A stretch of 64,000 nucleotides of DNA, from contig DBIA01000017.1 of NCBI GenBank assembly GCA_002296525.1, positions 186,001-250,000 of the forward strand, read 5' to 3'. This DNA is from Candidatus Neomicrothrix sp. UBA814. GTDB lineage: Bacteria > Actinomycetota > Acidimicrobiia > Acidimicrobiales > Poriferisodalaceae. Below are positions 17,575 through 27,263 of this stretch, in pieces (within the stretch, counting starts at the first letter, position 1; every line of letters starts with the position of its first letter). Position numbers and translations under genes: made by a program. The notes under the pieces are model-generated. The model had not been told where the DNA came from, did no database searches, and saw only the letters and a list, made by a program, of their open reading frames with translations.

Positions 17575-18450
17575 GTGAGATTCTGGTGTTCGACACTTGA
17601 AGAGCCTTGGTCATGGAGCTTTCGCGCCTACCCGGGCATATGGATAGTCATGCTCCTGTTGATCTCTTCGTATCTCATCTTCCAAAGAAGAGCACCAAAA
17701 GGAGATGATGGGGAAACCAAAAAGCGTAGGCTCTTCATAATCTCAGTGTTACTGCTGTGGGCGGCAACGGATTGGCCTCTCGGACTTCTAGGTGCCAGTT
17801 ATCTGGCATCCGCTCACATGCTCCAGTTCTTGATCTACACAATGGCGGTGGCGCCGCTGTTCTGGTTAGGCATTCCCGAATGGATGGCGCGTCGAATAGC
17901 TGGCCGGCTTCGGCTCTATCGTCTAATGGGTCGCATCGCTCAGCCCGTCGTAGGAGGGGTCCTATTCAATTTCATCCTGATAGCGACTCATTCTCCCTGG
18001 GCTGTTGACAATTTTCGAACTAATCAGTTCGGATCTTTCCTAATGGATTTTGTGTGGCTCATTGGAGGCCTCTTGGTTTGGGCTCCGATAGTTTCACCGA
18101 TCACGGAACACCGTATGACCAGCTACCCAGGTCGCATGGCGTACCTCTTTCTGGCCTTGGGAGTGGTTCCCGCAGTCCCGGCCGGTTTCCTCACGTTTGC
18201 AGGATTCCCCTTATACGCGATTTACGAGCTAGCCCCACGAGTACATGGGCTGAGTGCCACAACTGACCAGCAGTTAGCGGGTCTCGTAATGAAATTAGGC
18301 GGAATTCCAGTCGTATGGGGCACGATCGTGGCATTGATGTATCAGTGGAGCGAAGCGACCAGGGCCGAGAGTGCCGCATCTCGTGCCAAGAACACTGCGT
18401 TATCTGCGCCCGAAGGGTTCGATCAATCCAATACCGAGGCAGACCAATAA
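17575..18450 (+). CDS. ctaG: Cytochrome c oxidase assembly protein, caa3-type CtaG family
   Basis: A 291-residue polytopic membrane protein with about seven hydrophobic helices. Segments such as SAHMLQFLIYTMAVAPLFWLGIPEW and PVVGGVLFNFILIATHSPW match the Bacillus-type CtaG (DUF1404) family, whose His residues (H in SAHML and in ATHSP) are conserved. It helps assemble the CuB centre of caa3-type oxidases. It starts at GTG 17575 and follows the SCO1-type gene. Its last 28 nt overlap the 3' end of a small opposite-strand reading frame. Confidence 0.85.
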   Translation: MRFWCSTLEEPWSWSFRAYPGIWIVMLLLISSYLIFQRRAPKGDDGETKKRRLFIISVLLLWAATDWPLGLLGASYLASAHMLQFLIYTMAVAPLFWLGIPEWMARRIAGRLRLYRLMGRIAQPVVGGVLFNFILIATHSPWAVDNFRTNQFGSFLMDFVWLIGGLLVWAPIVSPITEHRMTSYPGRMAYLFLALGVVPAVPAGFLTFAGFPLYAIYELAPRVHGLSATTDQQLAGLVMKLGGIPVVWGTIVALMYQWSEATRAESAASRAKNTALSAPEGFDQSNTEADQ

Positions 18451-18560
18451 ATAACCGCCCACACTAAAAACGCTGCTAGCAGTATTGACCCTAGAGATGA
18501 CCACAACGTGTAGCGGGGCCCTAATTTCCTTCGGGGGGGTTGACCGAACATTGCCCCCAT
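18423..18560 (-). CDS. Small single-helix membrane protein, function unknown
   Basis: A 45-residue frame with a basic N-terminal part (PPRRKLGPRY) and one clear transmembrane helix, LGSILLAAFLVWAVIYW. It lies just downstream of the M1 aminopeptidase on the same strand and its 3' end overlaps ctaG. The frame remains open upstream to 18632, so the start is uncertain (ATG 18560, ATG 18551 or an upstream GTG). I do not recognise it. The hydrophobic helix and the position in the pepN transcript argue that it is real. Confidence 0.4.
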   Translation of the reverse strand: MGAMFGQPPRRKLGPRYTLWSSLGSILLAAFLVWAVIYWSASVLD

Positions 18561-18588
18561 TTTGGCAGGCACACGTTGTTCACGGTAC

Positions 18589-21123
18589 TCACCCTCCGAT
18601 TCGAGAACCTTCGCGTGCCCGAAGCGCCACATTGACAGTCATCTTTTCTAAATGCTGCTCGAGCGTGAGCTGACCTTGAGGGATCGGATGTTGTGCAAAG
18701 AAGTCACGAATTTCCTCAGCAATGACCGGAGTTGACAACGATCGGATTCCTCCGACCATTCTTGGAATCGAATTCTGTGGGAACTTCTTATTCAGTTCTT
18801 CCCACCGGTCGCGAATGACTTGCCAAGCCAAGTAGCCATGATTTCTGTGTGCCATGGCTGCCCCCAAAAGGTAGGGAGCGTTTTGAGTGCGCACCTCCGA
18901 TGTAAACAACTCCAGCGTTTGTTCAAAGAGATCAAGATGCTCGAGTTCCAAGAGAGCCATCAAATACCTGACCTCTAGTTGCGGAGTCGGTGCCTGCCTA
19001 TAGAGCGACACTAATTCGGAATGAATCTCATCATCACCGGCGGCGGCTACCACTCGAACGGCCGCAGCCGTCAAATTGGGCTCGGTATCTTTACCCGCTT
19101 TGCTATGGGTAAAGATCTGATCAGCTAGCTCTCGAATTGAGTTATCTGCACCTGTTGTTCCTGCCGAGGAAAATAGTAAGGCTCGTAACTCGCGATCTAA
19201 ATCAGGTTCGTTATCTATGGGCTCTAAGCCAAGGACTCCTAGCGCGGTTGTCGACAAGTCTCGGATGAGCACTTGCAAGCGCGAACGACCTTGTCCGTCG
19301 GCAATTGAATAGAGGTGTTCAAGTGAGGAGAGTATGCGTTGCCATACAGCGAGATCAGTTTCAGAAGCCAAGCTCGTAACTAAAGACAGATGAGTTTCTG
19401 CGTCGGTTTCGCCCGCAAGCACGGAAGACCAAGTGTCGTCGACTAGCCCGTAGCGTTCCGAAGGCGATAACACGTCTAATGCGCGCTTTGACAGAGCCCT
19501 TAGAAGGTCCTCTCCGTAGGTCACCCTATAAAAGCCGTGTCCTCCCGCATTCACCACAGCCCATTGAGGTGTTCCTCCCAAATCGATTTCTTCATGGTTG
19601 CCCTCCAACAGAACCCGTTTCTCGACCTGTTCGGAACCCACCTGAGCTCGAATAATGATTGGGATATGCCACGACGTAGGATCGACACTCGAGTAACCGA
19701 ACCGCGATTGCTTGAGCGAAATGCCCTCAGAAGTGGCTTCTACGGCAACCACTGGATGACCACCCTGGAAAATCCAGGTATCCATGGCAGCACGAACAGG
19801 AACTCCAGAAGCATGTTCTAACGAGTCCCAAAGATCAGTAGTGGTGGTGTTCGCGTAACTGTGGGAAGTCAAGTAGTGCTTAACACCGCTGCGAAATTGC
19901 GCCGAGCCAAGAAACTGCTCCAACATCCGAACGACAGCGGCACCCTTTTCATACGTGAGAATGTCATACATAGCCTCAGCGTCTTCGGGTGAAATGACTT
20001 CAAACTCTATTGGGCGAGTCGAAGCAAGCGAATCAGTGTCGAACGCAGCGCCCCGCTCAACACAGAAGCCATCCCATCGGCGCCATTGCGGCCGGAATGC
20101 ATCAGTGGTGGCAACTTGCATGAACGTTGCGAAGGCTTCTTTCAGCCAAATCCCGTTCCACCAATCCATTGTCACTAGATTCCCGAACCACATGTGAGCG
20201 ATCTCGTGAGCGATCACGTCGACAATCCGAGTCATTTCCGTTTGGGTTGAACGCTGAGGGTCGGCGAGTAGCAGTGTCTCTCTAAAGGTCACGCACCCAA
20301 GATTTTCCATGGCTCCGAATGCAAAATCAGGGACCGCAACAAGATCTAATTTCCCGGCAGGATAAGGAATGTCATAGTACTGAACTAACCACCGCAGACT
20401 GAATTCACCAGCCTCTAAAGCAAACTCAGTCAGATCACCTTTTCCCGGCACATGCACTATTCGGAGAGGAACACCATCCACGTCTACTGCCTCGGTAGCT
20501 TCGAGCTCTCCGACGATGAATGCGACCAAATAGGTAGACATAATCATTGTGTCGGCGAAGCGATCTTCACGACGGCCACCGCCTAAATCGGTTGAACTCA
20601 CTAATTCACCACAGCTGATCGCCATTAATGATTCGTCGACTCGAAGAGTTACACCGAAAGAAGCCTTGAGATCCGGTTCGTCGAAACACGGAAACGCGCG
20701 CCGAGCATTAGTCGACTCGAACTGGGTCGTCGCTATTACTTTTTCGTTACCTTCCTCGTCGGTCCACGTAGACCGGTAAAACCCCCGGAGCTTGTCGTTG
20801 AGCGTGCCAGTGAATGAACATGACAGTTTTGCGGGACCAGGCTGAAGCACTACAGGAAATGTAAATGTCGCTCGTTCTAGATCTTCATCAAAACTGATTG
20901 AGCTTGCCTGGACTAAAGCCCCTTGCTCGACTTGCACATTTTCAACAGTCAGTTCAGCAGCGTTCAGAACAATCGTGTCTGTTTCCTCAACCACTTCAAG
21001 ATCAATAATGACCTGACCTTGAAACGAGCTTTGAGCTAAATCTGGTTCTAGTTCAAGCGCGTAATGACTAGGTAACACGATCCGGGGAAGTCGATGGGGG
21101 TTTGTCTCGATCACAGGCCGCAC
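18589..21123 (-). CDS. pepN: M1-family zinc aminopeptidase (PepN-like)
   Basis: An 844-residue gluzincin. The substrate-recognition motif GAMEN is at residues 270-274. The zinc motif is H306-E-I-A-H310 with the third ligand E329 in WLKEAFATFM. The N-terminal beta-sandwich begins RIVLPSHYALELEPDL, and the C-terminal part is the ERAP1-like helical domain. It removes N-terminal residues from peptides in the cytoplasm; no signal peptide is seen. The GTG at 21123 is taken as start, giving a normal length for the family. It is divergent from the PfkB kinase across about 60 bp. Confidence 0.93.
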   Translation of the reverse strand: MRPVIETNPHRLPRIVLPSHYALELEPDLAQSSFQGQVIIDLEVVEETDTIVLNAAELTVENVQVEQGALVQASSISFDEDLERATFTFPVVLQPGPAKLSCSFTGTLNDKLRGFYRSTWTDEEGNEKVIATTQFESTNARRAFPCFDEPDLKASFGVTLRVDESLMAISCGELVSSTDLGGGRREDRFADTMIMSTYLVAFIVGELEATEAVDVDGVPLRIVHVPGKGDLTEFALEAGEFSLRWLVQYYDIPYPAGKLDLVAVPDFAFGAMENLGCVTFRETLLLADPQRSTQTEMTRIVDVIAHEIAHMWFGNLVTMDWWNGIWLKEAFATFMQVATTDAFRPQWRRWDGFCVERGAAFDTDSLASTRPIEFEVISPEDAEAMYDILTYEKGAAVVRMLEQFLGSAQFRSGVKHYLTSHSYANTTTTDLWDSLEHASGVPVRAAMDTWIFQGGHPVVAVEATSEGISLKQSRFGYSSVDPTSWHIPIIIRAQVGSEQVEKRVLLEGNHEEIDLGGTPQWAVVNAGGHGFYRVTYGEDLLRALSKRALDVLSPSERYGLVDDTWSSVLAGETDAETHLSLVTSLASETDLAVWQRILSSLEHLYSIADGQGRSRLQVLIRDLSTTALGVLGLEPIDNEPDLDRELRALLFSSAGTTGADNSIRELADQIFTHSKAGKDTEPNLTAAAVRVVAAAGDDEIHSELVSLYRQAPTPQLEVRYLMALLELEHLDLFEQTLELFTSEVRTQNAPYLLGAAMAHRNHGYLAWQVIRDRWEELNKKFPQNSIPRMVGGIRSLSTPVIAEEIRDFFAQHPIPQGQLTLEQHLEKMTVNVALRAREGSRIGG

Positions 21124-21182
21124 CCTAGCGGCCTATTTCGGACTTCATTGGATCTAGTCGCTAGGGTGCTCTGCAGTTCGCT

Positions 21183-22193
21183 ATGAAAAAATCTATGGCT
21201 GTATACCCATCACACTTAGATCTTGACGTTGTCGGATTCGGTAATGCCCTTGTGGATGTGCTGTCCCATCAGGACGAAGAATTCATCGAACGAATCGGTG
21301 CAATCAAGGGAGGCATGAACCTGGTAGACGGACATCGGTCAGCTGAGCTGTATCAATTAGTAGGGGAACGTACGACCGTCTCAGGGGGTTCAGCGGCCAA
21401 CACAGTCATCGGAGTCAATTCGCTTGGCGGCAGCTGCGCTTACATTGGCAGAGTTGGCAATGATGACTTGGGCGAAGTGTTCGCCTCAGACATGGAGCGG
21501 CTATCGATTGGCTACACGACACCTAGAGCCCCCGCCGCAGATCCAACTGGCAGATGTATTGTGTTTATCACCCCGGACGGGGAAAGAACGCTCAACACCT
21601 TCTTAGGGGCTTCCAACGGTCTGAGCTCGTCCGATGTAGACCTTGGCCTCGTCAGAAGAGCAAAGCTTCTTTTTTTAGAGGGCTACCTATGGGACCCGCC
21701 AGAGGCTAAAGCCGCTATGCGTTATGCGGCTTCGGAAATCAGTTCAGGCACGACAGTGGCGTTGACCCTCTCTGATCAATTTTGTGTCGAGCGACATCGC
21801 GACTCGTTTCTAGATCTCATCGACGAACATGTCGATGCTGTATTTGCGAACCACCACGAAGTCATGTCTCTCTTTGAAGTTGACCAAATTGATGTTGCCC
21901 TGGACATGATTCAGGAACGCGTTGAGTTAGCTGCAGTCACACTGGGATCTGAGGGCTCCCTTTTAATAACTCCACAGGAACGAATTACTATTGACGCAGA
22001 TCCCGTAGCGCGAGTTGTCGACAAAACTGGCGCAGGGGACCTGTACGCGGCAGGTGTGCTCTACGGGCTGGCGCAGGGCTATGACCTACAACGTTGCGGA
22101 ATGCTGGGATCCATAGCAGCTGAAGAAGTTATAGGTCATGTTGGCCCGAGACCCGAAGTGTCGCTTCGTGAGCTAGCAGGCGAGCTCGCATAA
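21183..22193 (+). CDS. PfkB-family sugar/nucleoside kinase (adenosine-kinase-like)
   Basis: A 336-residue ribokinase-fold kinase. The first motif is GGSAANTVIGVNSLGG with AYIGRVGNDDLGEVF; the second is the anion-hole and base motif DKTGAGDLYAAGVLYGL. The N-terminus DVVGFGNALVDVL and the spacing resemble adenosine-kinase-like members, but the phosphoryl acceptor is not certain. The ATG at 21183 begins MKKSMAVYPSH. Its stop codon directly abuts the stop of the convergent phosphohexomutase, with no spacer for a terminator. Confidence 0.85.
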   Translation: MKKSMAVYPSHLDLDVVGFGNALVDVLSHQDEEFIERIGAIKGGMNLVDGHRSAELYQLVGERTTVSGGSAANTVIGVNSLGGSCAYIGRVGNDDLGEVFASDMERLSIGYTTPRAPAADPTGRCIVFITPDGERTLNTFLGASNGLSSSDVDLGLVRRAKLLFLEGYLWDPPEAKAAMRYAASEISSGTTVALTLSDQFCVERHRDSFLDLIDEHVDAVFANHHEVMSLFEVDQIDVALDMIQERVELAAVTLGSEGSLLITPQERITIDADPVARVVDKTGAGDLYAAGVLYGLAQGYDLQRCGMLGSIAAEEVIGHVGPRPEVSLRELAGELA

Positions 22194-23879
22194 CTACACC
22201 TGACCGTCGAACCACGATAGGGCCTCGGCTCCAAGCGATTCGAGGAGTTCAGAGGAACCGTCTCGAAGATCCTTAAGATTTCCTTGCGGGCTCGCAACAA
22301 ACTGCTCCAAATAGATTTTTACCTTGGGTTCTGTCCCACTCGGACGTATCGCCATCCGTACACCGTTAGATGACCGAAACTCAAGCAGATTCGCAGAAAA
22401 TGGAGCCGGCTCCTCAGACCAGTCGGCGACACCGATTACAGGACTCCCCATCAGAACATCGGGTGGGTCATTTCGCAGGGCAGAAAGCGTTTCCTCAATA
22501 TCACTAGCTTCAAATTGGCCACTTGCTTGTCGTGTGACGTATAGACCCACTTCCTTTGCTAATTCGTCCAAGCGGGTGAGCGGATCAACGTCACGGTCTC
22601 TGAGACGCTGAAACAATTCGAGGAACGCAATCGCCGCCGATATTCCGTCCTTGTCTAGAACCGCGTCGTTCACCGAGTAACCAAGCGCCTCTTCGTAACC
22701 AAAAATCCAACTGCTATCGGTGCGTAATACAGCAGGTTCCATGATCCACTTGAAGCCGGTCAAGGTGCGGACGTGTTCAACTCCACGCTCGTTACACAAG
22801 GCTTGGACTGCCTCCGAGGAAACAAATGAGCTTGCCGTTAGACGGTTGTTACCGGACGTAGTAGCTAGCTGATGGTCACATAACAAAAGACCGAGCTCAT
22901 CACCAGTTAGCTGATGCCACTCGACTCCTACTTTGATAGCAACTGCCAACCGATCGCCGTCTGGGTCGTTAGCCAAAACAAGTTCAGCGTCATGAGCGTC
23001 CGCCACAGCAAGCGCCGCGTCGAGAACACCGGGCTCTTCCGGGTTCGGAAAAGGGAGATCGGGAAAGAGGCCATTTGGCTCGAATTGCGCATCGACACGG
23101 ACTGGAAGAGGAAAGCCGGCGCTTGTACAAGCTGCTTCCATGGTGGCCCCACCCACTCCGCACAGAGGCGTGTACACCCATTGAGGGAAAGGCAGCTCCG
23201 ACTTTCTCGAAGTGTTGCTAGGCACCACATTTTCGATGTAGCCGGTAACTGCCGCACTTCCGGATAAGTACTCGACCTCCTCTTGTGAAGCCAGATCTTC
23301 TTCACCGGGAAGGTCTGAGAAATCCATAAGGGATTCAATTTCTTGGTCGACCGGCGGTCGTATTTGAGTTCCGTCCGATCCGTAGACTTTATAACCGCTG
23401 TCTTCTGCAGGATTGTGACTTGCAGTCACGATGATCGCGCCCGCAGCTGCCCTCATCTTTTGGTGCCATACAACAACCGGAGTAGGACACGGATCGTTGA
23501 TTAACAGGCAGGGCACCCCCAGCTTGGTCAACAACAAAGCCGTATCTAGCGCGTAAATATCAGAATCGGGTCTGGCGTCGTATCCGATCACAACACCATT
23601 TTGATGGAGGCCACTATCCATTAGATGAAGCCCGATAGCACGTGCTGTCACCCGAACGGTCACTCGGTTCATTCGAGCAGGTCCGAGACCACGTGGCGCT
23701 CTAAGTCCGGCCGTTCCAAACTGGAGCTTTGTGGAAAAGTGCTGACCTAAGAAATCTACGTCACCGTCACCCTGCGCTAACAAGGCCCTATTCGAAGCAT
23801 CAGGATCCGCGGCAGCCCAAGCCTCTGGCTGAACCAAAAGTATGGGTGTTGCATCGGTCACTAACTCATCCTGCCTCAC
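22194..23879 (-). CDS. Phosphohexomutase (phosphoglucomutase/phosphomannomutase family)
   Basis: A 561-residue alpha-D-phosphohexomutase of the long PgcA/PGM2-like type. The active-site serine is in IVTASHNPAEDSGYKVYG, the metal loop is NDPDGDRLAVA, the sugar-binding loop is FGYEEALGYSV and the phosphate-binding loop is RPSGTEPKVKIYLE. It converts hexose 1- and 6-phosphates, linking glycolysis to glycan precursors. The GTG at 23879 and a second GTG six codons later are both possible starts. It is divergent from the MBOAT gene. Confidence 0.9.
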   Translation of the reverse strand: MRQDELVTDATPILLVQPEAWAAADPDASNRALLAQGDGDVDFLGQHFSTKLQFGTAGLRAPRGLGPARMNRVTVRVTARAIGLHLMDSGLHQNGVVIGYDARPDSDIYALDTALLLTKLGVPCLLINDPCPTPVVVWHQKMRAAAGAIIVTASHNPAEDSGYKVYGSDGTQIRPPVDQEIESLMDFSDLPGEEDLASQEEVEYLSGSAAVTGYIENVVPSNTSRKSELPFPQWVYTPLCGVGGATMEAACTSAGFPLPVRVDAQFEPNGLFPDLPFPNPEEPGVLDAALAVADAHDAELVLANDPDGDRLAVAIKVGVEWHQLTGDELGLLLCDHQLATTSGNNRLTASSFVSSEAVQALCNERGVEHVRTLTGFKWIMEPAVLRTDSSWIFGYEEALGYSVNDAVLDKDGISAAIAFLELFQRLRDRDVDPLTRLDELAKEVGLYVTRQASGQFEASDIEETLSALRNDPPDVLMGSPVIGVADWSEEPAPFSANLLEFRSSNGVRMAIRPSGTEPKVKIYLEQFVASPQGNLKDLRDGSSELLESLGAEALSWFDGQV

Positions 23880-23918
23880 CAGGCACGCTAGCGTTGCTCA
23901 TTCAACGTTGATAAACCG

Positions 23919-25307
23919 ATGCTTTTTCCCACACTTGCCTTTGGCCTCTTCTTTGTCGCCGTATACATACTCAATTGGCTGACGAGACCACACCCTCTGG
24001 TGTGGCGTGTCACCATCCTCGGAGCAAGCCTCTTTTTCTATGCCTGGTGGAATTGGCGATTTGTATTCCTTCTTATGTGGGCGGTCTTATCAAATTGGTA
24101 TGCGGGAACACAGATCGAGCGCTCACTCCGTTCCGACAATATCCAGGGCGCACGAAATTGGTTACTAACTGCAATAGTTGGTGATTTGTTGATCCTCGGA
24201 GTCTTTAAGTACTACGACTTCTTCGCCCTCGAGCTTTCTAATCTTCTTGGGGCTAACACAACTCTTCCGCTTCTAGAACTCACATTGCCGGTAGGGATCT
24301 CCTTCTTCACCTTTCAAGCGATGAGCTATGTCATAGACCTGAAGCGAGATCTTGTGAAACCGATGCCATTTCTCGACTTTGCTGTCTACCTATCGTTTTT
24401 CCCACAACTCGTCGCAGGTCCCATAGTCAGAGCCTCAGAAATGGCACCGCAAATAACCCACCGACCAGATCCTCGGAGAGTGCAGTCCGCGGAAGCGTTC
24501 CATCTGATCCTCCGGGGCCTATTCAAGAAAGTGGTGATTTCTAGCTGGTTGGCGAGCAACTTGGTCGACGGTGTTTTCGCGAACCCTGATGATCACAGCG
24601 GTCATGATGTGCTGTTAGGCATCTACGGCTACGCGATCCAGATCTATGCAGACTTCTCCGGTTACACCGACATCGCTATCGGCGTGGCCTTACTGCTCGG
24701 CTTCCGATTTCCAACAAACTTTGACTGCCCTTACAGGGCGCTCTCACTTAGAGACTTCTGGAAACGATGGCACATCACGCTTTCATCGTGGCTACGGGAC
24801 TACCTCTATATTCCGCTTGGAGGTAATCGAGGCCGCAACGTCGAAACATGTCGAAACCTGCTCATCACCATGATTCTTGGAGGTCTTTGGCATGGAAGCA
24901 CATGGAATTTTGTCGTCTGGGGACTAATTCATGGGGTGGCGCTCGTCGTTGAGCGGCTGTTACCAACGGGAAATTTGCACCCAGTCTTGCGATGGTTTGT
25001 CACCTTCCATGTCATCTGTTTTGCTTGGGTGTTTTTCAGAGCTGAGTCTTTTAGCAATGCGCTGGACGTGCTGACTGCTGTTGTGGCTTTCTCAGGAGAC
25101 GACCAGGTTTCCAGTCTTCCAGTGCTATTGCTAATTCTTGTAGCCGTAGGTACCCAGTTCATTTCGAAAGCCCGAACCGAACAATTCAGTCGATGGCGCG
25201 ATCAGCACAGCGCACTAACTCAAGGGGTGATGTTCGGAATCGGGCTTGTTCTCATCGACCTGTTCGGCCCCGAAGGGGTCGCCCCCTTCATCTATTTCCA
25301 ATTCTGA
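23919..25307 (+). CDS. MBOAT-family O-acyltransferase (AlgI-like)
   Basis: A 462-residue membrane-bound O-acyltransferase with about ten hydrophobic helices. It has LPVGISFFTFQAMSYVID, LRDFWKRWHITLSSWLRDY, YIPLGGNRG and GGLWHGSTWNF with H325, followed by the catalytic-type His338 in WGLIHGVAL. AlgI-type proteins pass acetyl groups across the membrane for glycan O-acetylation. Two SGNH-domain genes follow with 1-nt and 4-nt overlaps, the arrangement of AlgI with AlgJ/AlgX partners. The ATG at 23919 starts MLFPTLAFGLFFVAVY. Confidence 0.92.
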   Translation: MLFPTLAFGLFFVAVYILNWLTRPHPLVWRVTILGASLFFYAWWNWRFVFLLMWAVLSNWYAGTQIERSLRSDNIQGARNWLLTAIVGDLLILGVFKYYDFFALELSNLLGANTTLPLLELTLPVGISFFTFQAMSYVIDLKRDLVKPMPFLDFAVYLSFFPQLVAGPIVRASEMAPQITHRPDPRRVQSAEAFHLILRGLFKKVVISSWLASNLVDGVFANPDDHSGHDVLLGIYGYAIQIYADFSGYTDIAIGVALLLGFRFPTNFDCPYRALSLRDFWKRWHITLSSWLRDYLYIPLGGNRGRNVETCRNLLITMILGGLWHGSTWNFVVWGLIHGVALVVERLLPTGNLHPVLRWFVTFHVICFAWVFFRAESFSNALDVLTAVVAFSGDDQVSSLPVLLLILVAVGTQFISKARTEQFSRWRDQHSALTQGVMFGIGLVLIDLFGPEGVAPFIYFQF

Positions 25308-26380
25308 TGCGAAAAACACCCGGTTCCCCGATAGAACACCCCACTGGCATCGCTGCCGGACGAGTGTTAATTGGTGGATTAGCGGGCTTGACATTGGCGG
25401 TATGTCTCAACGCCTCATCTTTGCTTGATGAAGCGAAACGTCTTCCAGACAGTGCCAGCCGCTCCGCATCCCTAGCGGTATGGACGCCCCTAGAAGCGGC
25501 CGCTTCGGCCTTGAAACTCACATGGCCCAGAGAACTCGGAGAACGTTTGCTAGGTCGAACGCAAGACGATCCCCCAATCACCTTGTTGCGTGAACAGACC
25601 GCGGTTACCAACGAAATAGATTCTGGCCAGACCGAGTTAATCGTTGAGTCAGTGCAGAAAGAAACAGGAAGTGATCTTTCATCGTTGCCCATGACGAATA
25701 CCCCGCCCGAATTGGCCTGGGATGAAAATAATCCACTGAAAATATGGGTATTAGGGGACTCAATGGTCCAGTTCTTTGGTGAGACCTTCGTGTCCATGGC
25801 CGAACAATCGCCCGTAGTCGACGGCACCTCAGAGCCCCGGTTATCAAGTGGACTAAGTAGACCCGACTATTTCGACTGGCCGGCTCGCGTAGCTCAAGTG
25901 ATGAACGAATACGACCCTGACGTGGTGGTTCTTATGTTCGGTGGTAATGACGCGCAAAATATTAGAGTCGCAGACACTCAATGGCTAGAGAGATTCAGTC
26001 CCCCCTGGGTCAATGAATACCGCCGTCGCGTTGGTTTTGTTATGGACATTGCTGCAGAGGATGAACAGCGCACCGTTTTGTGGATCGGTCAGCCACCTAT
26101 GCGTGGGGAGGGCTTTGACACACGGATGCAGCTACTCAACGAGATGTATCAAATCGAAGCAGACGCAAGAAATTCTGTTCACTACATCGATCTTCGTTCG
26201 CTCTTCACCGACGCCTCTGGTGAATATTCCAGGTACCTTCCCGACGCAAACGGAAAATTAGTGGATGTGCGTTTGAGCGACGGCGTGCACCTGAGTCACT
26301 GGGGAGGGGAGTGGCTTTCGGAATTGTTGCTGTCGGAAATAAGTCGTTTTGGCGACCTGGGGGACCTATGGGGGCAATGA
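25307..26380 (+). CDS. DUF459/SGNH-family protein, first of two
   Basis: A 357-residue membrane-anchored protein. The ATG at 25307 overlaps the stop of the MBOAT gene by one base, giving an N-terminal hydrophobic helix RVLIGGLAGLTLAVCLNASS and a long extracytoplasmic linker. The SGNH part has GDS at 150-152 in WVLGDSMVQFFGE, the oxyanion block MFGGNDAQNI, and the C-terminal DGVHLSHWGGEW with the catalytic Asp-His pair. It probably transfers or removes acetyl groups on a surface glycan with the MBOAT protein. The next SGNH gene overlaps its stop by 4 nt. Confidence 0.8.
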   Translation: MRKTPGSPIEHPTGIAAGRVLIGGLAGLTLAVCLNASSLLDEAKRLPDSASRSASLAVWTPLEAAASALKLTWPRELGERLLGRTQDDPPITLLREQTAVTNEIDSGQTELIVESVQKETGSDLSSLPMTNTPPELAWDENNPLKIWVLGDSMVQFFGETFVSMAEQSPVVDGTSEPRLSSGLSRPDYFDWPARVAQVMNEYDPDVVVLMFGGNDAQNIRVADTQWLERFSPPWVNEYRRRVGFVMDIAAEDEQRTVLWIGQPPMRGEGFDTRMQLLNEMYQIEADARNSVHYIDLRSLFTDASGEYSRYLPDANGKLVDVRLSDGVHLSHWGGEWLSELLLSEISRFGDLGDLWGQ

Positions 26381-27246
26381 ACTTCAGGTTGGCCTCTGCG
26401 CTCGTAATGGCGATCTCCACAACTTGGATATTTCATGGCTTGAGTGCAGCTGAAGAAACAAGTGCCACGTCTCCCGAAGCTAGCGAACACGAGGAATCAG
26501 GATTCGATCCATGGGCCGCGCCAACTCAACGATGGCCGGATGTGCTCTCGCCAGGTCTGGGTGAAGAAGAGACTTACTATTACTGGACCCGAGAAGACCG
26601 CAAGTCGCTTCTTCGCAAAGGGACAGAGCGAGAGCCTTTACACGTTTGGGTCGGCGGGGATTCGATGGCCGGTGGCGCAGCATTGGGTTTTAGGGAGCTG
26701 ACACGACGCGAGAATCGCTGGGACTTCACCGAGGATGTTCGCAAGTCGACCGGGGTTGTCAGCGACTGGTACTTCGATTGGGAAAGCCATTTAAAAAATG
26801 AAATAGCAGATGGACCCTACGAGGTAGTTGTTTTGTCTATTGGCGGAAACGACTGGCAGGGATTTCGTGGCGGACCAACCGAAAAAGGAAGTGTGGAATG
26901 GTTAGAGAAATACCGGTCGCGAATTAGCCAGATGCTAAAAACACTCGACCGTCCGGGACGCCTTGTCATATGGGTAGGAATGCCACACTTCCGCATACCA
27001 TTCATGGTTCCGCTTCCTGACGTAGTCAACCCAATTACGAGAAATGTTTTTGAGAACGGAGAACGTTCTTCTTGGATTGACGCAGCAGCAATTGTTTCAC
27101 CCGGTGGCGTTTGGGTGAAACATGTGACGGACGAGAATGGGAAAATCATCGAGGTGCGGACTGACGATGGAACTCATTATCAATCCAACGGCGCCCGTCT
27201 GTTAGCAGCGGCAGTCGTGAAGGCTATTGAAGAACGAACCGGCTAA
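26377..27246 (+). CDS. DUF459/SGNH-family protein, second of two, exported
   Basis: A 289-residue protein. The ATG at 26377 overlaps the previous stop (ATGA) and gives a classic signal peptide, MNFRLASALVMAISTTW, ending near GLSAAEE. The SGNH blocks are VGGDSMAGG (Ser96), VLSIGGNDWQGF and DDGTHYQSNGARLL, so the catalytic set looks intact. It is a paralogue of the preceding protein with low similarity outside the motifs. A paralogous pair may split acyl transfer and substrate binding, as AlgJ and AlgX do; this is inference. Confidence 0.8.
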   Translation: MNFRLASALVMAISTTWIFHGLSAAEETSATSPEASEHEESGFDPWAAPTQRWPDVLSPGLGEEETYYYWTREDRKSLLRKGTEREPLHVWVGGDSMAGGAALGFRELTRRENRWDFTEDVRKSTGVVSDWYFDWESHLKNEIADGPYEVVVLSIGGNDWQGFRGGPTEKGSVEWLEKYRSRISQMLKTLDRPGRLVIWVGMPHFRIPFMVPLPDVVNPITRNVFENGERSSWIDAAAIVSPGGVWVKHVTDENGKIIEVRTDDGTHYQSNGARLLAAAVVKAIEERTG

Positions 27247-27263
27247 CTTGCGTCGAGGATTAG

